Position numbers and translations under genes: made by a program. A DNA stretch of 64,000 nt, taken from the NCBI GenBank assembly GCA_035551935.1, contig DASZMJ010000080.1:1-64000 (forward strand), in the 5' to 3' direction. This DNA comes from DASZMJ01 sp035551935. Its GTDB lineage: Bacteria; Planctomycetota; Planctomycetia; Isosphaerales; Isosphaeraceae. The stretch's first letter is position 1, and every line of letters begins with the position of its first letter. This document shows, piece after piece, positions 16,176 through 25,614 of the stretch. The notes under the pieces were generated by a model that was not told where the DNA came from, did no database searches, and worked only from the letters and a program-made list of their open reading frames with translations.

Positions 16176-18194
16176 ATGATCGTCAGTTGGAACTGGTTGA
16201 CGTCCTATCTCCGCCTGGACATGCCCGCCGACGTGCTCGCCGAGCGGCTGGCGCTGGCCGGCTTGAACCACGAGCGGACCGAGGAGGTCGGCGGCGACCT
16301 GGCGCTCGACCTGGAGGTCACGAGCAACCGGCCCGACTGCCTGAGCCATCTGGGCGTGGCCCGCGAGATCGCCGTCCTCTTCGACCGGCCTCGGCCCGAC
16401 GCCCACGACCCCCGGCCGCCCGAGTCCGGCCCGCCGGCCAGGGAGCTGACGCGCATCGACGTCGAGGCCCCCGACCTCTGCCCCCGCTTCACGGCGCGGG
16501 TCGTCTCGGGCGTGACCGTCGGACCGAGCCCCTGGTGGCTCCGCAAGCGGCTCGAGACGATCGGCGTGCGACCCATCAGCAACGTCGTCGACATCACGAA
16601 TTACGTCATGTTCGAGTGCGGCCAGCCGCTGCACGCCTACGACCTCGCCCGCCTCGACGGCCGCCGATTGGTCGTCCGCCGCGCCCGGGGGGGCGAGACG
16701 CTCACGGCCATCAACAACAAGGTGTATGAGCTATCGCCCGAGATGCTCGTGATCGCCGACGCCTCCCGGCCTGTGGGCCTGGCGGGGGTGATGGGGGGGC
16801 TCGACACCGAGATCGGCCCGGCGACGCGGGACGTCCTGATCGAGGCCGCGCAGTTCGACCCGGTCTCGGTCCGGCGGACCGGCCGGGCGCTGGGCCTGTC
16901 GAGCCCGTCGAGCCACCGCTTCGAGCGCGGGCTCGACCCGAGCCGCACCGAGTGGGCCAGCCGACGCTGCGCCGAGCTGATCCTCGATCTCGCCGGCGGC
17001 ACCCTCCACGAGGGCGTCATCGACCTCGGCGAGCCCGTGGCCCCCCGCGGGCCGATCGTCCTGCGGTTCAAGCAGGTCCCGCGCGTGCTGGGCATCGACG
17101 TGCCGCACGTGACCGCCGTCGCGATCCTCAAGGCCCTGGGCCTGGACGTGCTCGCCGAGGGGATCGACGAACTGACCGTCCGGCCCCCCTCCTGGCGGGC
17201 CGACCTGGAGCGCGAGGTCGACCTGATCGAGGAAGTGGCCCGCATCTACGGGTATGATCACATCCCCGAGGATCGTCCCGTGCCCCTGGCACGCTCGTCC
17301 CGGGGGCCGAGGGAGCGGGTCGAGGACCTGACGCGCGTGGCCCTGACGGGCCTGGGCTTCGACGAGGCGGTGACGTTCAGCCTCGTGGCCGACGACCACG
17401 TCATCCCCCTCGGCGGCGGGCCGATCGCGACGCCGATCCGGGTCGAGCACTCGTCGCGGAAGCGCGAGGTCGTCCTCCGGCCGAGCCTGGTGCCGAGCCT
17501 GCTGGCCGCGCGGTCGTACAACGAGGCCCACGGCGTTTCCGACGCCCGGCTCTTCGAGGTCGCCCACGTCTACCTGCCCCGTCCCGACCGCCCCTTGCCC
17601 GACGAGCCGACGCACCTCGGGATCGTCGGCGCGGGCGACTACCCGGCCCTCAAGGGGGTCGTCGAGGCCCTCCTCGATCGCCTCCACGTCGCCGAGCCGA
17701 TCGAGGCCCGCCCCTCGGAGTTGGCCCTCTTCGCCCCCGGCCGCCAGGCCGAAATGCTCCTCGGCGGCGCCTCGCTCGGACACCTCGGCGAGGTCGACCG
17801 CGCCGCGCTCGACCGCTTCGAGCTGCGCGGGGCGTGCGTCGCGGCCGAGCTGGATTTCGACCTCTTGAACTCCAGGGCCGTGCTCACGCCCCGATACCAC
17901 CCCCTGCCCGCCTTCCCGGCCGTGAGCCGTGATCTGTCGCTCGTCGTGCCCGACGACCTGCCGTGGGCCGACCTCGCCGCCGCGGCCCGGGGCGCCGCCG
18001 GGCCGCAGCTCGAGGAGATCACGTATCTCGATACGTTCCGCGGCGGCAACGTGCCGGCGGGCTCGCAGAGCGTCCACTTCGGGCTCCGCTTCCGGCACCC
18101 GTCGCGGACCTTGACCGGCGAGGAAGTCGAGCGCGCCCTCGACGCCGTCGTCGCCGACTGCGCCGCGCGGTTCGGGGCGACCCTGCGGGCGTGA
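16176..18194 (+). CDS. pheT: Phenylalanyl-tRNA synthetase beta subunit, short form
   Basis: 672 residues against about 800 in E. coli. The start MIVSWNWLTSYLRLDMPADV runs straight from LALAGLNHERTEEVGG into LDLEVTSNRPDCLSHLGVAR, so the EMAP-like OB tRNA-binding domain normally inserted near residue 40 is missing. The B3/B4 editing region, B5 domain (VLRFKQVPRVLGIDVPHVTA), catalytic-like core and the C-terminal anticodon-binding FDX-ACB domain (YHPLPAFPAVSRDLSLVVPD) are present. Short PheT forms without the OB insert are known in several phyla. It pairs with PheS. Confidence 0.93.
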   Translation: MIVSWNWLTSYLRLDMPADVLAERLALAGLNHERTEEVGGDLALDLEVTSNRPDCLSHLGVAREIAVLFDRPRPDAHDPRPPESGPPARELTRIDVEAPDLCPRFTARVVSGVTVGPSPWWLRKRLETIGVRPISNVVDITNYVMFECGQPLHAYDLARLDGRRLVVRRARGGETLTAINNKVYELSPEMLVIADASRPVGLAGVMGGLDTEIGPATRDVLIEAAQFDPVSVRRTGRALGLSSPSSHRFERGLDPSRTEWASRRCAELILDLAGGTLHEGVIDLGEPVAPRGPIVLRFKQVPRVLGIDVPHVTAVAILKALGLDVLAEGIDELTVRPPSWRADLEREVDLIEEVARIYGYDHIPEDRPVPLARSSRGPRERVEDLTRVALTGLGFDEAVTFSLVADDHVIPLGGGPIATPIRVEHSSRKREVVLRPSLVPSLLAARSYNEAHGVSDARLFEVAHVYLPRPDRPLPDEPTHLGIVGAGDYPALKGVVEALLDRLHVAEPIEARPSELALFAPGRQAEMLLGGASLGHLGEVDRAALDRFELRGACVAAELDFDLLNSRAVLTPRYHPLPAFPAVSRDLSLVVPDDLPWADLAAAARGAAGPQLEEITYLDTFRGGNVPAGSQSVHFGLRFRHPSRTLTGEEVERALDAVVADCAARFGATLRA

Positions 18195-18216
18195 CGGTCC
18201 AGATCGGCGGTTGCTT

Positions 18217-18405
18217 TTACGTGGACTTCTTCTTGGCGGGCACCTTCGCCCCCTCCTTGCGGGCCTTCGACAGGCCGATGGCGACGGCCTGCTTGGGATT
18301 GGTCACCTTCTTGCCGGTCTTGCCGCTCTTGAGCTTCCCTTCCTTCATCTCGTGCATGGTCTCCTTGACCTCTTCCTGCGCCTTCGGCGAATACTTGCGG
18401 GCCAT
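18217..18405 (-). CDS. Small basic DUF6496-like protein
   Basis: 62 residues: MARKYSPKAQEEVKETMHEM, then KSGKTGKKVTNPKQAVAIGL and SKARKEGAKVPAKKK. The KSG-x-GKKVT-x-x-KQA-x-AIGLSEARK pattern is the DUF6496 signature as I recall it, found widely in soil bacteria as a short lysine-rich protein. It may bind nucleic acid through its basic tail. It is convergent with pheT, 22 bases apart. Confidence 0.75.
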   Translation of the reverse strand: MARKYSPKAQEEVKETMHEMKEGKLKSGKTGKKVTNPKQAVAIGLSKARKEGAKVPAKKKST

Positions 18406-18454
18406 AGCTCTCTCCCGTGTTGATGGTCGCTCGACGTCTTCGATGGTTCCCCGA

Positions 18455-18476
18455 AGGGCAGGGCGAGCCCTGCCCT
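18455..18476. repeat. Short perfect inverted repeat (AGGGCAGGGC)
   Basis: AGGGCAGGGC (18455-18464) and GCCCTGCCCT (18467-18476) around a 2-base loop, in the gap between the DUF6496-like gene and the GNAT genes. It resembles the other word-type hairpins in composition but is much shorter. Confidence 0.6.
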
Positions 18477-18515
18477 ACAGGAGGACCACTAGCAAGCCCG
18501 ATGCCGGAAACCTCT

Positions 18516-19022
18516 TCAGAATGCGTCGAAGGCCGAGGGATAGCGGACCTCGCCGGCCAACCCTTCGAGGGCGCCGGGCACCAACCCCAGGGCCATGAAG
18601 GCGGGCCCAGAGTAGGGCGAGGCCAGGTGCCGGGCCTTCTCGGCGGAGAAGCCGAAGCGGGCGTAGAAGTCGGGCTCGCCGAGGACGAGGACGATCCGGT
18701 GGCCGTCGTCGCGGCAGGCCCGCAGGCCGTCGCGGACGAGGGCCGAGCCGACCCCGCGACGCTGGCGATCGGGGACGACCGCCAGCGGGGCCAGCGCCAG
18801 GGCGTCGATCGTGGCCGAGGGGATGACGATCGGCAACGCGCTGAAGAGGATGTGGCCGACGACCCGGCCGACGTCCTCGGCCACCAGGGCCACGCGGCCG
18901 AAGCCGCCCGAGCGGAGGGCGTCGACCAGCCGGCCCTCGTCGTCGCGGCCGAAGGCGAGGCGATGGACCAGGCGGACCGCGTCGGCGTCGTCGGGCTGCT
19001 CGGGGCGGATCAGGAGGGACAT
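18516..19022 (-). CDS. GNAT-family N-acetyltransferase
   Basis: 168 residues forming one GNAT domain: N-terminal LIRPEQPDDADAVRLVHRLA, acetyl-CoA-binding segment LAVVPDRQRRGVGSALVRDG (the Q/RxxGxG/A motif), and YARFGFSAEKARHL near the end. This is the YhbS-like subgroup by the FYARFGF motif. Substrate unknown. It begins three bases after the stop of a second GNAT gene (19026), so both are probably one transcript. Confidence 0.85.
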   Translation of the reverse strand: MSLLIRPEQPDDADAVRLVHRLAFGRDDEGRLVDALRSGGFGRVALVAEDVGRVVGHILFSALPIVIPSATIDALALAPLAVVPDRQRRGVGSALVRDGLRACRDDGHRIVLVLGEPDFYARFGFSAEKARHLASPYSGPAFMALGLVPGALEGLAGEVRYPSAFDAF

Positions 19023-19025
19023 CGC

Positions 19026-19439
19026 TCAACCCTTGTGCGCGGGGATGATCCAGCAGGAGTCGTGCGGCAGGAGGCCGACGTGCGGGTAGTACGTCCGGGC
19101 CTTGGGGGCGGCCAGGAGGATGACGAGCGTCGCCAGGCCCGCGGCCTCGTGCGTCCGGCGGATCAGCTCGCGGCCGATCCCGCGGCCCTGGTACTCCACA
19201 TCCACGGCGAGGTCCGAGAGATAGGTGCAATAGTGGAAATCCGTAATCGCCCGCGAGACGCCGACGAGCGTGCCGCCGGACCGGGCGGTGACGATCACCC
19301 CGGCGTTCTCGATCATCCCCCGGATCGTCTCCGGCTCGCCGACCGGCCGGCGCTCGGCGAGGGTCGATCGCTCGAGGACGTCGATGTACTCCTCCGTGGC
19401 CAGGTCGGGCTCGATGGCGAAGGCGATCTCCGTGGTCAT
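19026..19439 (-). CDS. GNAT-family N-acetyltransferase (second)
   Basis: 137 residues. Core motif [20 protein letters not shown] (acetyl-CoA binding) followed by [20 protein letters not shown]. The N-terminus is short (about 60 residues before the core), as in the small YjdJ/ElaA-like GNATs. It is the upstream member of the pair with 18516. The family modifies amines on small molecules or proteins; substrate unknown. Confidence 0.82.
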   Translation of the reverse strand: MTTEIAFAIEPDLATEEYIDVLERSTLAERRPVGEPETIRGMIENAGVIVTARSGGTLVGVSRAITDFHYCTYLSDLAVDVEYQGRGIGRELIRRTHEAAGLATLVILLAAPKARTYYPHVGLLPHDSCWIIPAHKG

Positions 19440-19671
19440 CGCGAAGGCTCCAGAAGAGGCCCGGGAGGGGGACGGGGACTGGCTCCGAGTCTACGGGGGG
19501 GGAGAGGGAGGAAGACGGCCCCGTACCATGATGCCGATCCGGCGACGGTCCGCAATGGTCCGGCGCGATTCGGTCCAATCCGGCGGTTCGAGGGTCGAAT
19601 ACACGACCAACGAACCGCCCACGCCCGACGGGGCAAGAGGGCGGGTCGCGGCCCTCCGGGGAGAATTGGCC

Positions 19672-20535
19672 ATGACCGAATTTACCAAGATGAAGATCAG
19701 CTTCGCATTGGCGCTGCTGGGGACGCTGTTCGCGCTGCACCCGTTCCTCGACCCGTACGACGACCGGGGGTTCGTGTACCTGGGCTACAACCTGAAGATC
19801 CTGTACGCGTACGCGCTGACGGCCGCGTTGTTGAGCCTCTGCGTCTACCTGTACGCGATGACGCTCCTGAGCGAGCGGCCGCACTCGCGGATCGAGCGGC
19901 TGGGCAACGCGGTGTACGCGCTGGCGGTCCTGATCGGGCCGATCTACCTGGGCCTGTTCCTGTCGGCGACATTGGCCGACCGGGTGGCGGTCTCGCACGT
20001 CGCCTGGGCGGCGCCGGCCGTGGCGGCGGGCCTCGGGATGGGCTGGGTGGTGCTGTCGCAGGTCGTCGCCTGGCGGATCAAGCACCGGCTCGGCGAGCGC
20101 GATCGGAAGGCCAAGATGGAGCAGCTCGCCCGCCACGAGTCCGAGGCCCTGAACCGGGCCCGCGAGCTGTTCGAGGGGGAGCACTATGACCTGAGCGTCG
20201 TCGAGGCGTACCGGGCCCTCGAGGCCCGCCTGCGTCAGGCCCTGCTGGCGCGGCACGTCGCCCCGAGGGGCGAGGGGCCGCAGGGCGTCGTCCACGCCGC
20301 GATCCGCCGCGGCATCCTCCGCGAGCCGACCCTCGGCCTAGTTGAGGAGCTCCGGCGGCACTGGAACGTCGCCGTCAGCGTCGAGCCCCTGCCGCGCGAG
20401 GCGGCGGTCTCGGCCCTCAGCGCCGTCCGGCACGTCCTGTCGGTCATCCCGCAGGACGTGCCCGGGCCCGGTCCCGACCGGGTCTCGACGCCCCGGCCCT
20501 CGGCCGTGCCCGAGCCGGCCTTCATCGAGCGGTGA
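19672..20535 (+). CDS. Hypothetical multi-spanning membrane protein with cytoplasmic helical domain
   Basis: 287 residues from ATG 19672 behind GGGGAGAA. Four hydrophobic helices fill residues about 8-135 (ISFALALLGTLFAL, ILYAYALTAALLSLCVYLYA, AVYALAVLIGPIYLGLFLSA, APAVAAGLGMGWVVLSQVVA). A coiled-coil follows (RDRKAKMEQLARHESEALNR), then a helical domain with LFEGEHYDLSVVEAYRALEA, a pattern like HEPN-type domains found fused to membrane anchors. Role unknown. The HEPN suggestion is inference from the helix pattern only. Confidence 0.7.
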   Translation: MTEFTKMKISFALALLGTLFALHPFLDPYDDRGFVYLGYNLKILYAYALTAALLSLCVYLYAMTLLSERPHSRIERLGNAVYALAVLIGPIYLGLFLSATLADRVAVSHVAWAAPAVAAGLGMGWVVLSQVVAWRIKHRLGERDRKAKMEQLARHESEALNRARELFEGEHYDLSVVEAYRALEARLRQALLARHVAPRGEGPQGVVHAAIRRGILREPTLGLVEELRRHWNVAVSVEPLPREAAVSALSAVRHVLSVIPQDVPGPGPDRVSTPRPSAVPEPAFIER

Positions 20536-20675
20536 ACCGTCGGCGCCGGGGCGGTCGGGGGGTATGATCGTCGGGCCGGATTCGATTCGACCAAGAATCC
20601 GGCCCGGCCGACGAATCACCTTCCGACCGCCCCGCGCGAGGGCGGGCGCAGCCACTCATCGGACCGCAACGAGCC

Positions 20676-21641
20676 ATGCACAGGACCGTCCGCAACGTCG
20701 CCCTCCTGGCCAGCGGGACGATCCTGCTGTCCTTCGGCGTCCTGGTCGTGAACCAGACGGCGCAGGTCGTCCAGCTCGCCGGCACGGCCCACCCCACCCT
20801 CGGCCGGGTCACGCTCTGGGCCCTGGTCACGGCCTACGTCGGCCTGGCCGGCGTCCCGCTGGTCCTCGTCCTCCGCCTGCCGCGCCCGCTCGTCCCGCCC
20901 GAATCCGACGACGGCCCCGAATTCGACGCCCACCTGCGACGCCTCGGCAACCGCCTGGCGACCAACCCCTATGTCGTCGGCCAGGGCCTCGACCTCGACA
21001 CGCGCGAGGGGGTCGAGGCGGGATTGGCCATCCTCTCGGCGCGGGCCAACGGCATCGTCCGCGAGACCGCGGCGGGCGTCTTCATCGCCACGGCGGTCTC
21101 GCAGAGCGGCCGGCTCGACGGCTTGCTCGTCCTGGCGGCGCAGTCGCGGATGGTCTGGCGCCTCGCCCACCTCTACCACCAGCGCCCCACCCCCCGCGAC
21201 CTCGCCCACCTGTATGCCAACGTCGCCGCCACCGCCTTCGTCGCCGGCGAGCTCCAGGAGCTGGACCTCGGCGAGCAGGTCGAGCCGATCCTGTCGTCGG
21301 CCGTCTCCGCCCTCGGGGCGAGCGTGCCCGGGTTCAAGACGGCCGGCACGCTCCTGGCCAACTGCGTGCTCGGCGGCAGCGCCAACGCCTTCCTGACCCT
21401 CCGCGTCGGCATGATCGCCAGGCGTCAGTGCGGGGCGCTGGTGCTGGCCTCGAAGCCCGCCCTCCGACGCGCCGCCACCGCCGAGGCGGCGCAGCTCCTC
21501 GGGCCGATCGTCGCCGACGGCACCGGCCGGCTCTCCAAGGCCCTCGCACACGCCGTCGTCGGCAAGGTCAAGGACGCCGGCTCGCGACTCATCGCCCGGA
21601 TGCGCAACGGCAGGGCCCACGAGGGGCCCGAGGCAATCTGA
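20676..21641 (+). CDS. Membrane protein of the DUF697/YcjF type
   Basis: 321 residues. Two N-terminal transmembrane helices (ALLASGTILLSFGVLVVNQT, LWALVTAYVGLAGVPLVLVL) are followed by a soluble domain containing REGVEAGLAILSARANGIVR and GVFIATAVSQSGRLDGLLVL, then LGGSANAFLTLRVGMIARRQ. The Ser-Gln-Ser-Gly-x-x-Asp-Gly-Leu and RVG stretches match DUF697 domains, which accompany GTPases in other bacteria. No GTPase gene is adjacent here. Confidence 0.7.
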   Translation: MHRTVRNVALLASGTILLSFGVLVVNQTAQVVQLAGTAHPTLGRVTLWALVTAYVGLAGVPLVLVLRLPRPLVPPESDDGPEFDAHLRRLGNRLATNPYVVGQGLDLDTREGVEAGLAILSARANGIVRETAAGVFIATAVSQSGRLDGLLVLAAQSRMVWRLAHLYHQRPTPRDLAHLYANVAATAFVAGELQELDLGEQVEPILSSAVSALGASVPGFKTAGTLLANCVLGGSANAFLTLRVGMIARRQCGALVLASKPALRRAATAEAAQLLGPIVADGTGRLSKALAHAVVGKVKDAGSRLIARMRNGRAHEGPEAI

Positions 21642-21655
21642 TGGATGGAAGAAGA

Positions 21656-21746
21656 GGAATACAACCGCAGATGACGCAGATTTCGCAGAGAATATAAGAG
21701 AATCTTAATTCCTCTTCGAAACCTGCGTCATCTGCGGTTCGATTCC
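21656..21746. repeat. Word-type inverted repeat (CGCAGATGACGCAG family)
   Basis: Arms 21656-21685 and 21717-21746 pair at 27 of 30 positions; core word CCGCAGATGACGCAGAT. Loop 31 bases, AT-rich. It fills the gap between the DUF697 gene and the tricorn-like protease. Confidence 0.9.
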
Positions 21747-21779
21747 TCCCCTCACCTCAACCGATTCGAGGACGATTCG

Positions 21780-24700
21780 ATGCGACTCCCCGCCTCGCGG
21801 ACGCTCCTGGCGGCCCTCGTGGTCGTCGCCTTCCCGGCCGCCGGCCGGGCCGTCGACACCGAGGACACGTCGTTCCTGCACGAGCCGGCCATCGGCTCGG
21901 ATCGGATCGTCTTCGTCTACGCCGACGACCTCTGGACCGCCCGGCCCGACGGCGCCGACGTCCGCCGCCTGACCGCACACCCGGGGCCCGAGTCGAACCC
22001 GCACATCGCCCCCGACGGCAAGCTCGTCGCCTTCACCGGGACCTACGACGGCAACCCCGATGTGTACGTCATCCCGATCGACGGCGGCGAGCCGAGGCGC
22101 CTGACCTGGCACCCCGGCCCGGACGTCGTCCTCGGCTTCACCCCGGGCGGCGAGGTCCTCTTCCGGTCGCCGAGGGAAGTCTTCTCGAACCGCTACAACC
22201 AGTTCCTCACCGTCAAGGCCACCGGCGGCGCGCCCGAGCGGCTCCGCATCCCCAACGGCTTCCGGGCCTCGTATTCGCCCGACGGGAAGACCCTCGCGTA
22301 CACCCCGCTCGGCGAGGTCTTCCGCCAGTGGAAGAACTACCGCGGCGGCACCGCGTCGCGGATCTGGATCGCCCGGCTCGACGACCTCAAGGTCGAGCAG
22401 GTCCCCCAGCCCGAGGGGCGCTGCAACGACACGTATCCGACCTTTCTCGGCGACACCCTCTACTTCCTCTCCGATCGCGACGGCGAGTTCAACCTCTATT
22501 CGTATGACCGCGAGTCGAAGTCCGTCCGCCGCCTGACCGAGCACGACGACTTCCCGGTCGAGTCGGCCACGGCCGGCGCCGGGCGGATCGTCTACGAGCA
22601 GGGGGGGCACGTCTGGATCTATGAGCCGCAGTCGAAGCTTTCGCGGCGGCTCAAGATCGGCGTCGCGGCCGACCTCGTCGAGGCGCGGCCGCGGCACGTC
22701 TCCGGCGCGAAGTCGATCCGGAACGCCGACGTCTCCCCCAGCGGCAAGCGGGCCGTCTTCGAGGCCCGCGGCGAGGTCGTCACCCTCCCGGCCAAGAAGG
22801 GGGACGTCCGCAACCTGACGAACACCCCCGGCGTCCACGAGCGCTCGCCCGCCTGGTCGCCCGACGGCGGCTCGATCGCGTATTTCACCGACGCCTCCGG
22901 CGAATACGCCCTCCGCGTCCGCCCCCAGGACGGCAAGGGTGACGGGAAGACCTATTCCCTCAAAGGGGCCGGCTTCTACCTGCGCCCGTCGTGGTCGCCC
23001 GACAGCAAGAAGATCGCCTATATCGACAATTCCCGCACCCTTCATTGGATCGACCTCGACTCGGGGAAGGTCACGAAGGTCGACGCCGACGCGGTGTACA
23101 GCCCGCTCGACTCGATGCGGTTCGCCTGGTCGCCCGACTCGAAGTGGCTCGCCTACACGCCGACGAACAAGGCCCAGTTCCTGAGCCTCCGCCTCTACTC
23201 GCTCGACAGGGACAAGACCTTCCCCCTCACCGACGGCCTCGCCGAGGTCTCCGACCCCGCCTTCGACGCGAGCGGCAAGTACCTCTACTTCCTGGCCTCC
23301 ACCGACGTCGGCCCGCTCAAGCAGTGGTTCGACCTGTCCAACCTCGACACCCAGGCCACCCAGTCCGTCTTCCTCGCCGTGCTCGCCAAGGACTCGCCGA
23401 ACCCGCTGCTGAAGGAGAGCGACGAGGAGAAGGACGGCGAGGGCAAGAAGGACAAGGCCGCGGACGAGTCGAAAGAGAAGGACAAGGGCAAGGAGTCGAA
23501 GGACAAGCCCGCGACGACCACCATCGACCTCGACGGCATCGCCTCCCGCGTGCTCGCGCTGCCGATCCCGCCGGGGAACCTGCTGGGCCTGGCGGGGGGC
23601 ACCGAAGAAGGGAGCTCCACGGGCCTGGCGGCGGGCGAGGAGGGCAAGCTCTATTACATCCGACGCGTGGGGACGGTCCCCGGGAAAATGGGCGAGGACT
23701 ACGCGGGGACGTCGTCGCTGGTCCGGTTCGACCTCAAGACGCGCGAGGAGGAGACGCTCGCCGAGAAGGTCAACGAGTTCCGCCTCTCGGCCGATCATAA
23801 GAAGATCCTCTATCGTTCCAAGGAGACCTGGGGCATCGCCGACGCGGGCAAGTTCACCCCCGGCGGCAAGGACGCGCTGAAGGTCGACGCCATCTCGATC
23901 CGCGTCGAGCCGAGGGCCGAGTGGGCGCAGATGTTCCACGAGGCATGGCGCATCAATCGCGATTACTTCTACGCCACGAACATGCACGGCGCCGACTGGC
24001 CCGCGATGCGCGAGAAGTACGCCAGGCTCGTGCCCGAGGTGCCGACCCGCGAGGACCTCAACCGCGTCATCCGCGGCATGCTCAGCGAGCTGGCCGTCGG
24101 CCACAGCTTCCTCGGTGGCGGCGAGCACGCCTACGAGCCGAAGCCCGTCCCCGTCGGCCTGCTCGGCGCCGACTTCGAGGTCGCCGACGGCCGGTATCGC
24201 TTCAAGAAGGTCTACGGCGGCCTGAACTGGGACCCCGAGCTGAAGTCGCCGCTCGTCGCGCCGGGCGTAGATGTGAAAGCTGGTGAATATCTCTTCGCCG
24301 TCGACGGCGAGGACGTGAAGGCCGACCGCGAGGTCTACAGTCACTTCGAGGAGAAGGTCGGCCGCCGCGTCGAGCTGAAGGTCGGCCCGAAGGCCGACGG
24401 CGCCGACGCGCGGACCGTGGTCGTCGAGCCGATCGCCAACGAGTTCGGCTTGAGGAACCGCGACTGGGTCGAGGGGAACCTGCGCACGGTCCGCGAGCGG
24501 ACCGACGGCCGCGTGGCCTATGTCTACGTGCCGAACACGTCGCTCGCGGGCCACGCCTACTTCAAGCGCTATTTCTTCCCGCAGGCCGACAAGGAGGCGA
24601 TCATCGTCGACGAGCGGTTCAACGGCGGCGGTTCGCTCGCCGACTATTATATCGATATCCTCCGGCGTCCCCTCGTCAGCTACTGGGCCACCCGCCACGG

Positions 24701-25121
24701 CGCCCCGTTCCGGACGCCCGGGGCGGCGATCCTGGGGCCGAAGGTGATGCTGATCGACGAGACGGCGGGCTCGGGGGGCGACCTGCTCCCCTGGATGTTC
24801 CGCCGGTTCCATCTCGGCACGCTCGTCGGCCGCCGGACCTGGGGCGGCCTGGTCGGCATCCTCGGCTTCCCCGAGCTGATGGACGGCGGCCGCGTGACGG
24901 CGCCCGACCTGGCCTTCTACACCGAGGACGGCTGGCGCGTCGAGAACGAGGGCGTCCCGCCCGACGTCGAGGTCGAGCAGTGGCCCGCCGACGTCGCCGC
25001 CGGCAAGGACCCCCAGCTCGACCGCGCCATCGCGATCGCCCTGGAGAAGCTCAAGGCCGAGCCCCCCAAGGACCTCGCCCCGCCCCCCTTCCCCGTCCGC
25101 GTCCGCCGCGCGGGGCGTTGA
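21780..25121 (+). CDS. Tricorn-like S41 peptidase, exported
   Basis: 1113 residues with a signal peptide (LLAALVVVAFPAAGRAVD). PD40/TolB-like propeller repeats mark residues about 30-500 (SPDGKTLAYTP, SPSGKRAVFEA, SPDGGSIAYF, SPDSKKIAYID, SPDSKWLAYTP). A Lys/Glu-rich linker (about 545-575) precedes the C1 helical region, a PDZ domain near 800-880 and the S41 serine-protease domain, with ETAGSGGDLLPWMFR carrying the catalytic Ser. It would degrade peptides outside the cytoplasm. Length and domain order match tricorn-type proteins of planctomycetes. The charged linker interrupting the second propeller region is unusual. Confidence 0.9.
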   Translation: MRLPASRTLLAALVVVAFPAAGRAVDTEDTSFLHEPAIGSDRIVFVYADDLWTARPDGADVRRLTAHPGPESNPHIAPDGKLVAFTGTYDGNPDVYVIPIDGGEPRRLTWHPGPDVVLGFTPGGEVLFRSPREVFSNRYNQFLTVKATGGAPERLRIPNGFRASYSPDGKTLAYTPLGEVFRQWKNYRGGTASRIWIARLDDLKVEQVPQPEGRCNDTYPTFLGDTLYFLSDRDGEFNLYSYDRESKSVRRLTEHDDFPVESATAGAGRIVYEQGGHVWIYEPQSKLSRRLKIGVAADLVEARPRHVSGAKSIRNADVSPSGKRAVFEARGEVVTLPAKKGDVRNLTNTPGVHERSPAWSPDGGSIAYFTDASGEYALRVRPQDGKGDGKTYSLKGAGFYLRPSWSPDSKKIAYIDNSRTLHWIDLDSGKVTKVDADAVYSPLDSMRFAWSPDSKWLAYTPTNKAQFLSLRLYSLDRDKTFPLTDGLAEVSDPAFDASGKYLYFLASTDVGPLKQWFDLSNLDTQATQSVFLAVLAKDSPNPLLKESDEEKDGEGKKDKAADESKEKDKGKESKDKPATTTIDLDGIASRVLALPIPPGNLLGLAGGTEEGSSTGLAAGEEGKLYYIRRVGTVPGKMGEDYAGTSSLVRFDLKTREEETLAEKVNEFRLSADHKKILYRSKETWGIADAGKFTPGGKDALKVDAISIRVEPRAEWAQMFHEAWRINRDYFYATNMHGADWPAMREKYARLVPEVPTREDLNRVIRGMLSELAVGHSFLGGGEHAYEPKPVPVGLLGADFEVADGRYRFKKVYGGLNWDPELKSPLVAPGVDVKAGEYLFAVDGEDVKADREVYSHFEEKVGRRVELKVGPKADGADARTVVVEPIANEFGLRNRDWVEGNLRTVRERTDGRVAYVYVPNTSLAGHAYFKRYFFPQADKEAIIVDERFNGGGSLADYYIDILRRPLVSYWATRHGAPFRTPGAAILGPKVMLIDETAGSGGDLLPWMFRRFHLGTLVGRRTWGGLVGILGFPELMDGGRVTAPDLAFYTEDGWRVENEGVPPDVEVEQWPADVAAGKDPQLDRAIAIALEKLKAEPPKDLAPPPFPVRVRRAGR

Positions 25122-25129
25122 TGTCGGGT

Positions 25130-25220
25130 CCTCGTAGCAGGCACGCTCCGCGTGCCGTCCGCCATCCCACACCGTTCGGATGGCGTGGCGGACGGCACGC
25201 GGAGCGTGCCTGCTACGAGG
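25130..25220. repeat. Inverted repeat, GTAGCAGGCACGCTCCGCG family, copy 1
   Basis: Arms 25130-25163 and 25187-25220 are perfect 34-base complements; each arm contains its own short palindrome (GCACGCTCCGCGTGC). It lies between convergent genes. The stop codon of hisI (TAG, 25215-25213) is inside the right arm. Confidence 0.93.
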
Positions 25221-25614
25221 GATAGACCGCGCCCGGGTCGAAGACGGGGGCGGCGACGACCTCGAGCGTCCCATCGTCGGCGACGCGGCGGAAGAAGCAG
25301 GAACGGTATCCCTCGTGGCAGGCGCCGCCGACCTGGCGGACGCGGACGAGGAGGACGTCGGCGTCGCAATCGACGTGGATATCCACAACATTTTGAACGT
25401 GGCCGGACGTCCCCCCCTTGTGCCAGGACGCCCGGCGCGATCGGGAGTAGAAGTGCGTCTGGCCGGTCTCGATCGTCCGGCGGACGGCGGCCTCGTCCAT
25501 CCAGGCCATCATCAGGACGGCGCCGTCGTCCGCGTCCTGGACGATGGCCGGGACCAGGCCGTCGGCATTCCAGCGCAACGTCGAGAGGAACGGGGCAGGG
25601 TCGGCTTCGGTCAC
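25213..25614 (-). CDS. hisI: Phosphoribosyl-AMP cyclohydrolase
   Basis: 133 residues. Third step of histidine biosynthesis. Diagnostic segments: [40 protein letters not shown] and [20 protein letters not shown] followed by [13 protein letters not shown], including the zinc and magnesium ligands (DCDAD, Cys and HEGYRSC). It is the stand-alone form without the HisE domain. It starts at GTG 25614, overlapping the stop of the upstream TPR gene (GTGA). Its last two codons and stop come from the adjoining inverted repeat. Confidence 0.93.
   Translation of the reverse strand: MTEADPAPFLSTLRWNADGLVPAIVQDADDGAVLMMAWMDEAAVRRTIETGQTHFYSRSRRASWHKGGTSGHVQNVVDIHVDCDADVLLVRVRQVGGACHEGYRSCFFRRVADDGTLEVVAAPVFDPGAVYPS

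Noticed and set aside
21705..25391. A 1228-codon minus-strand open frame over the tricorn-like protease
   Set aside because: Antisense shadow of a gene with clear domain motifs; its composition (RRR, GDG, EVE strings) is not protein-like.
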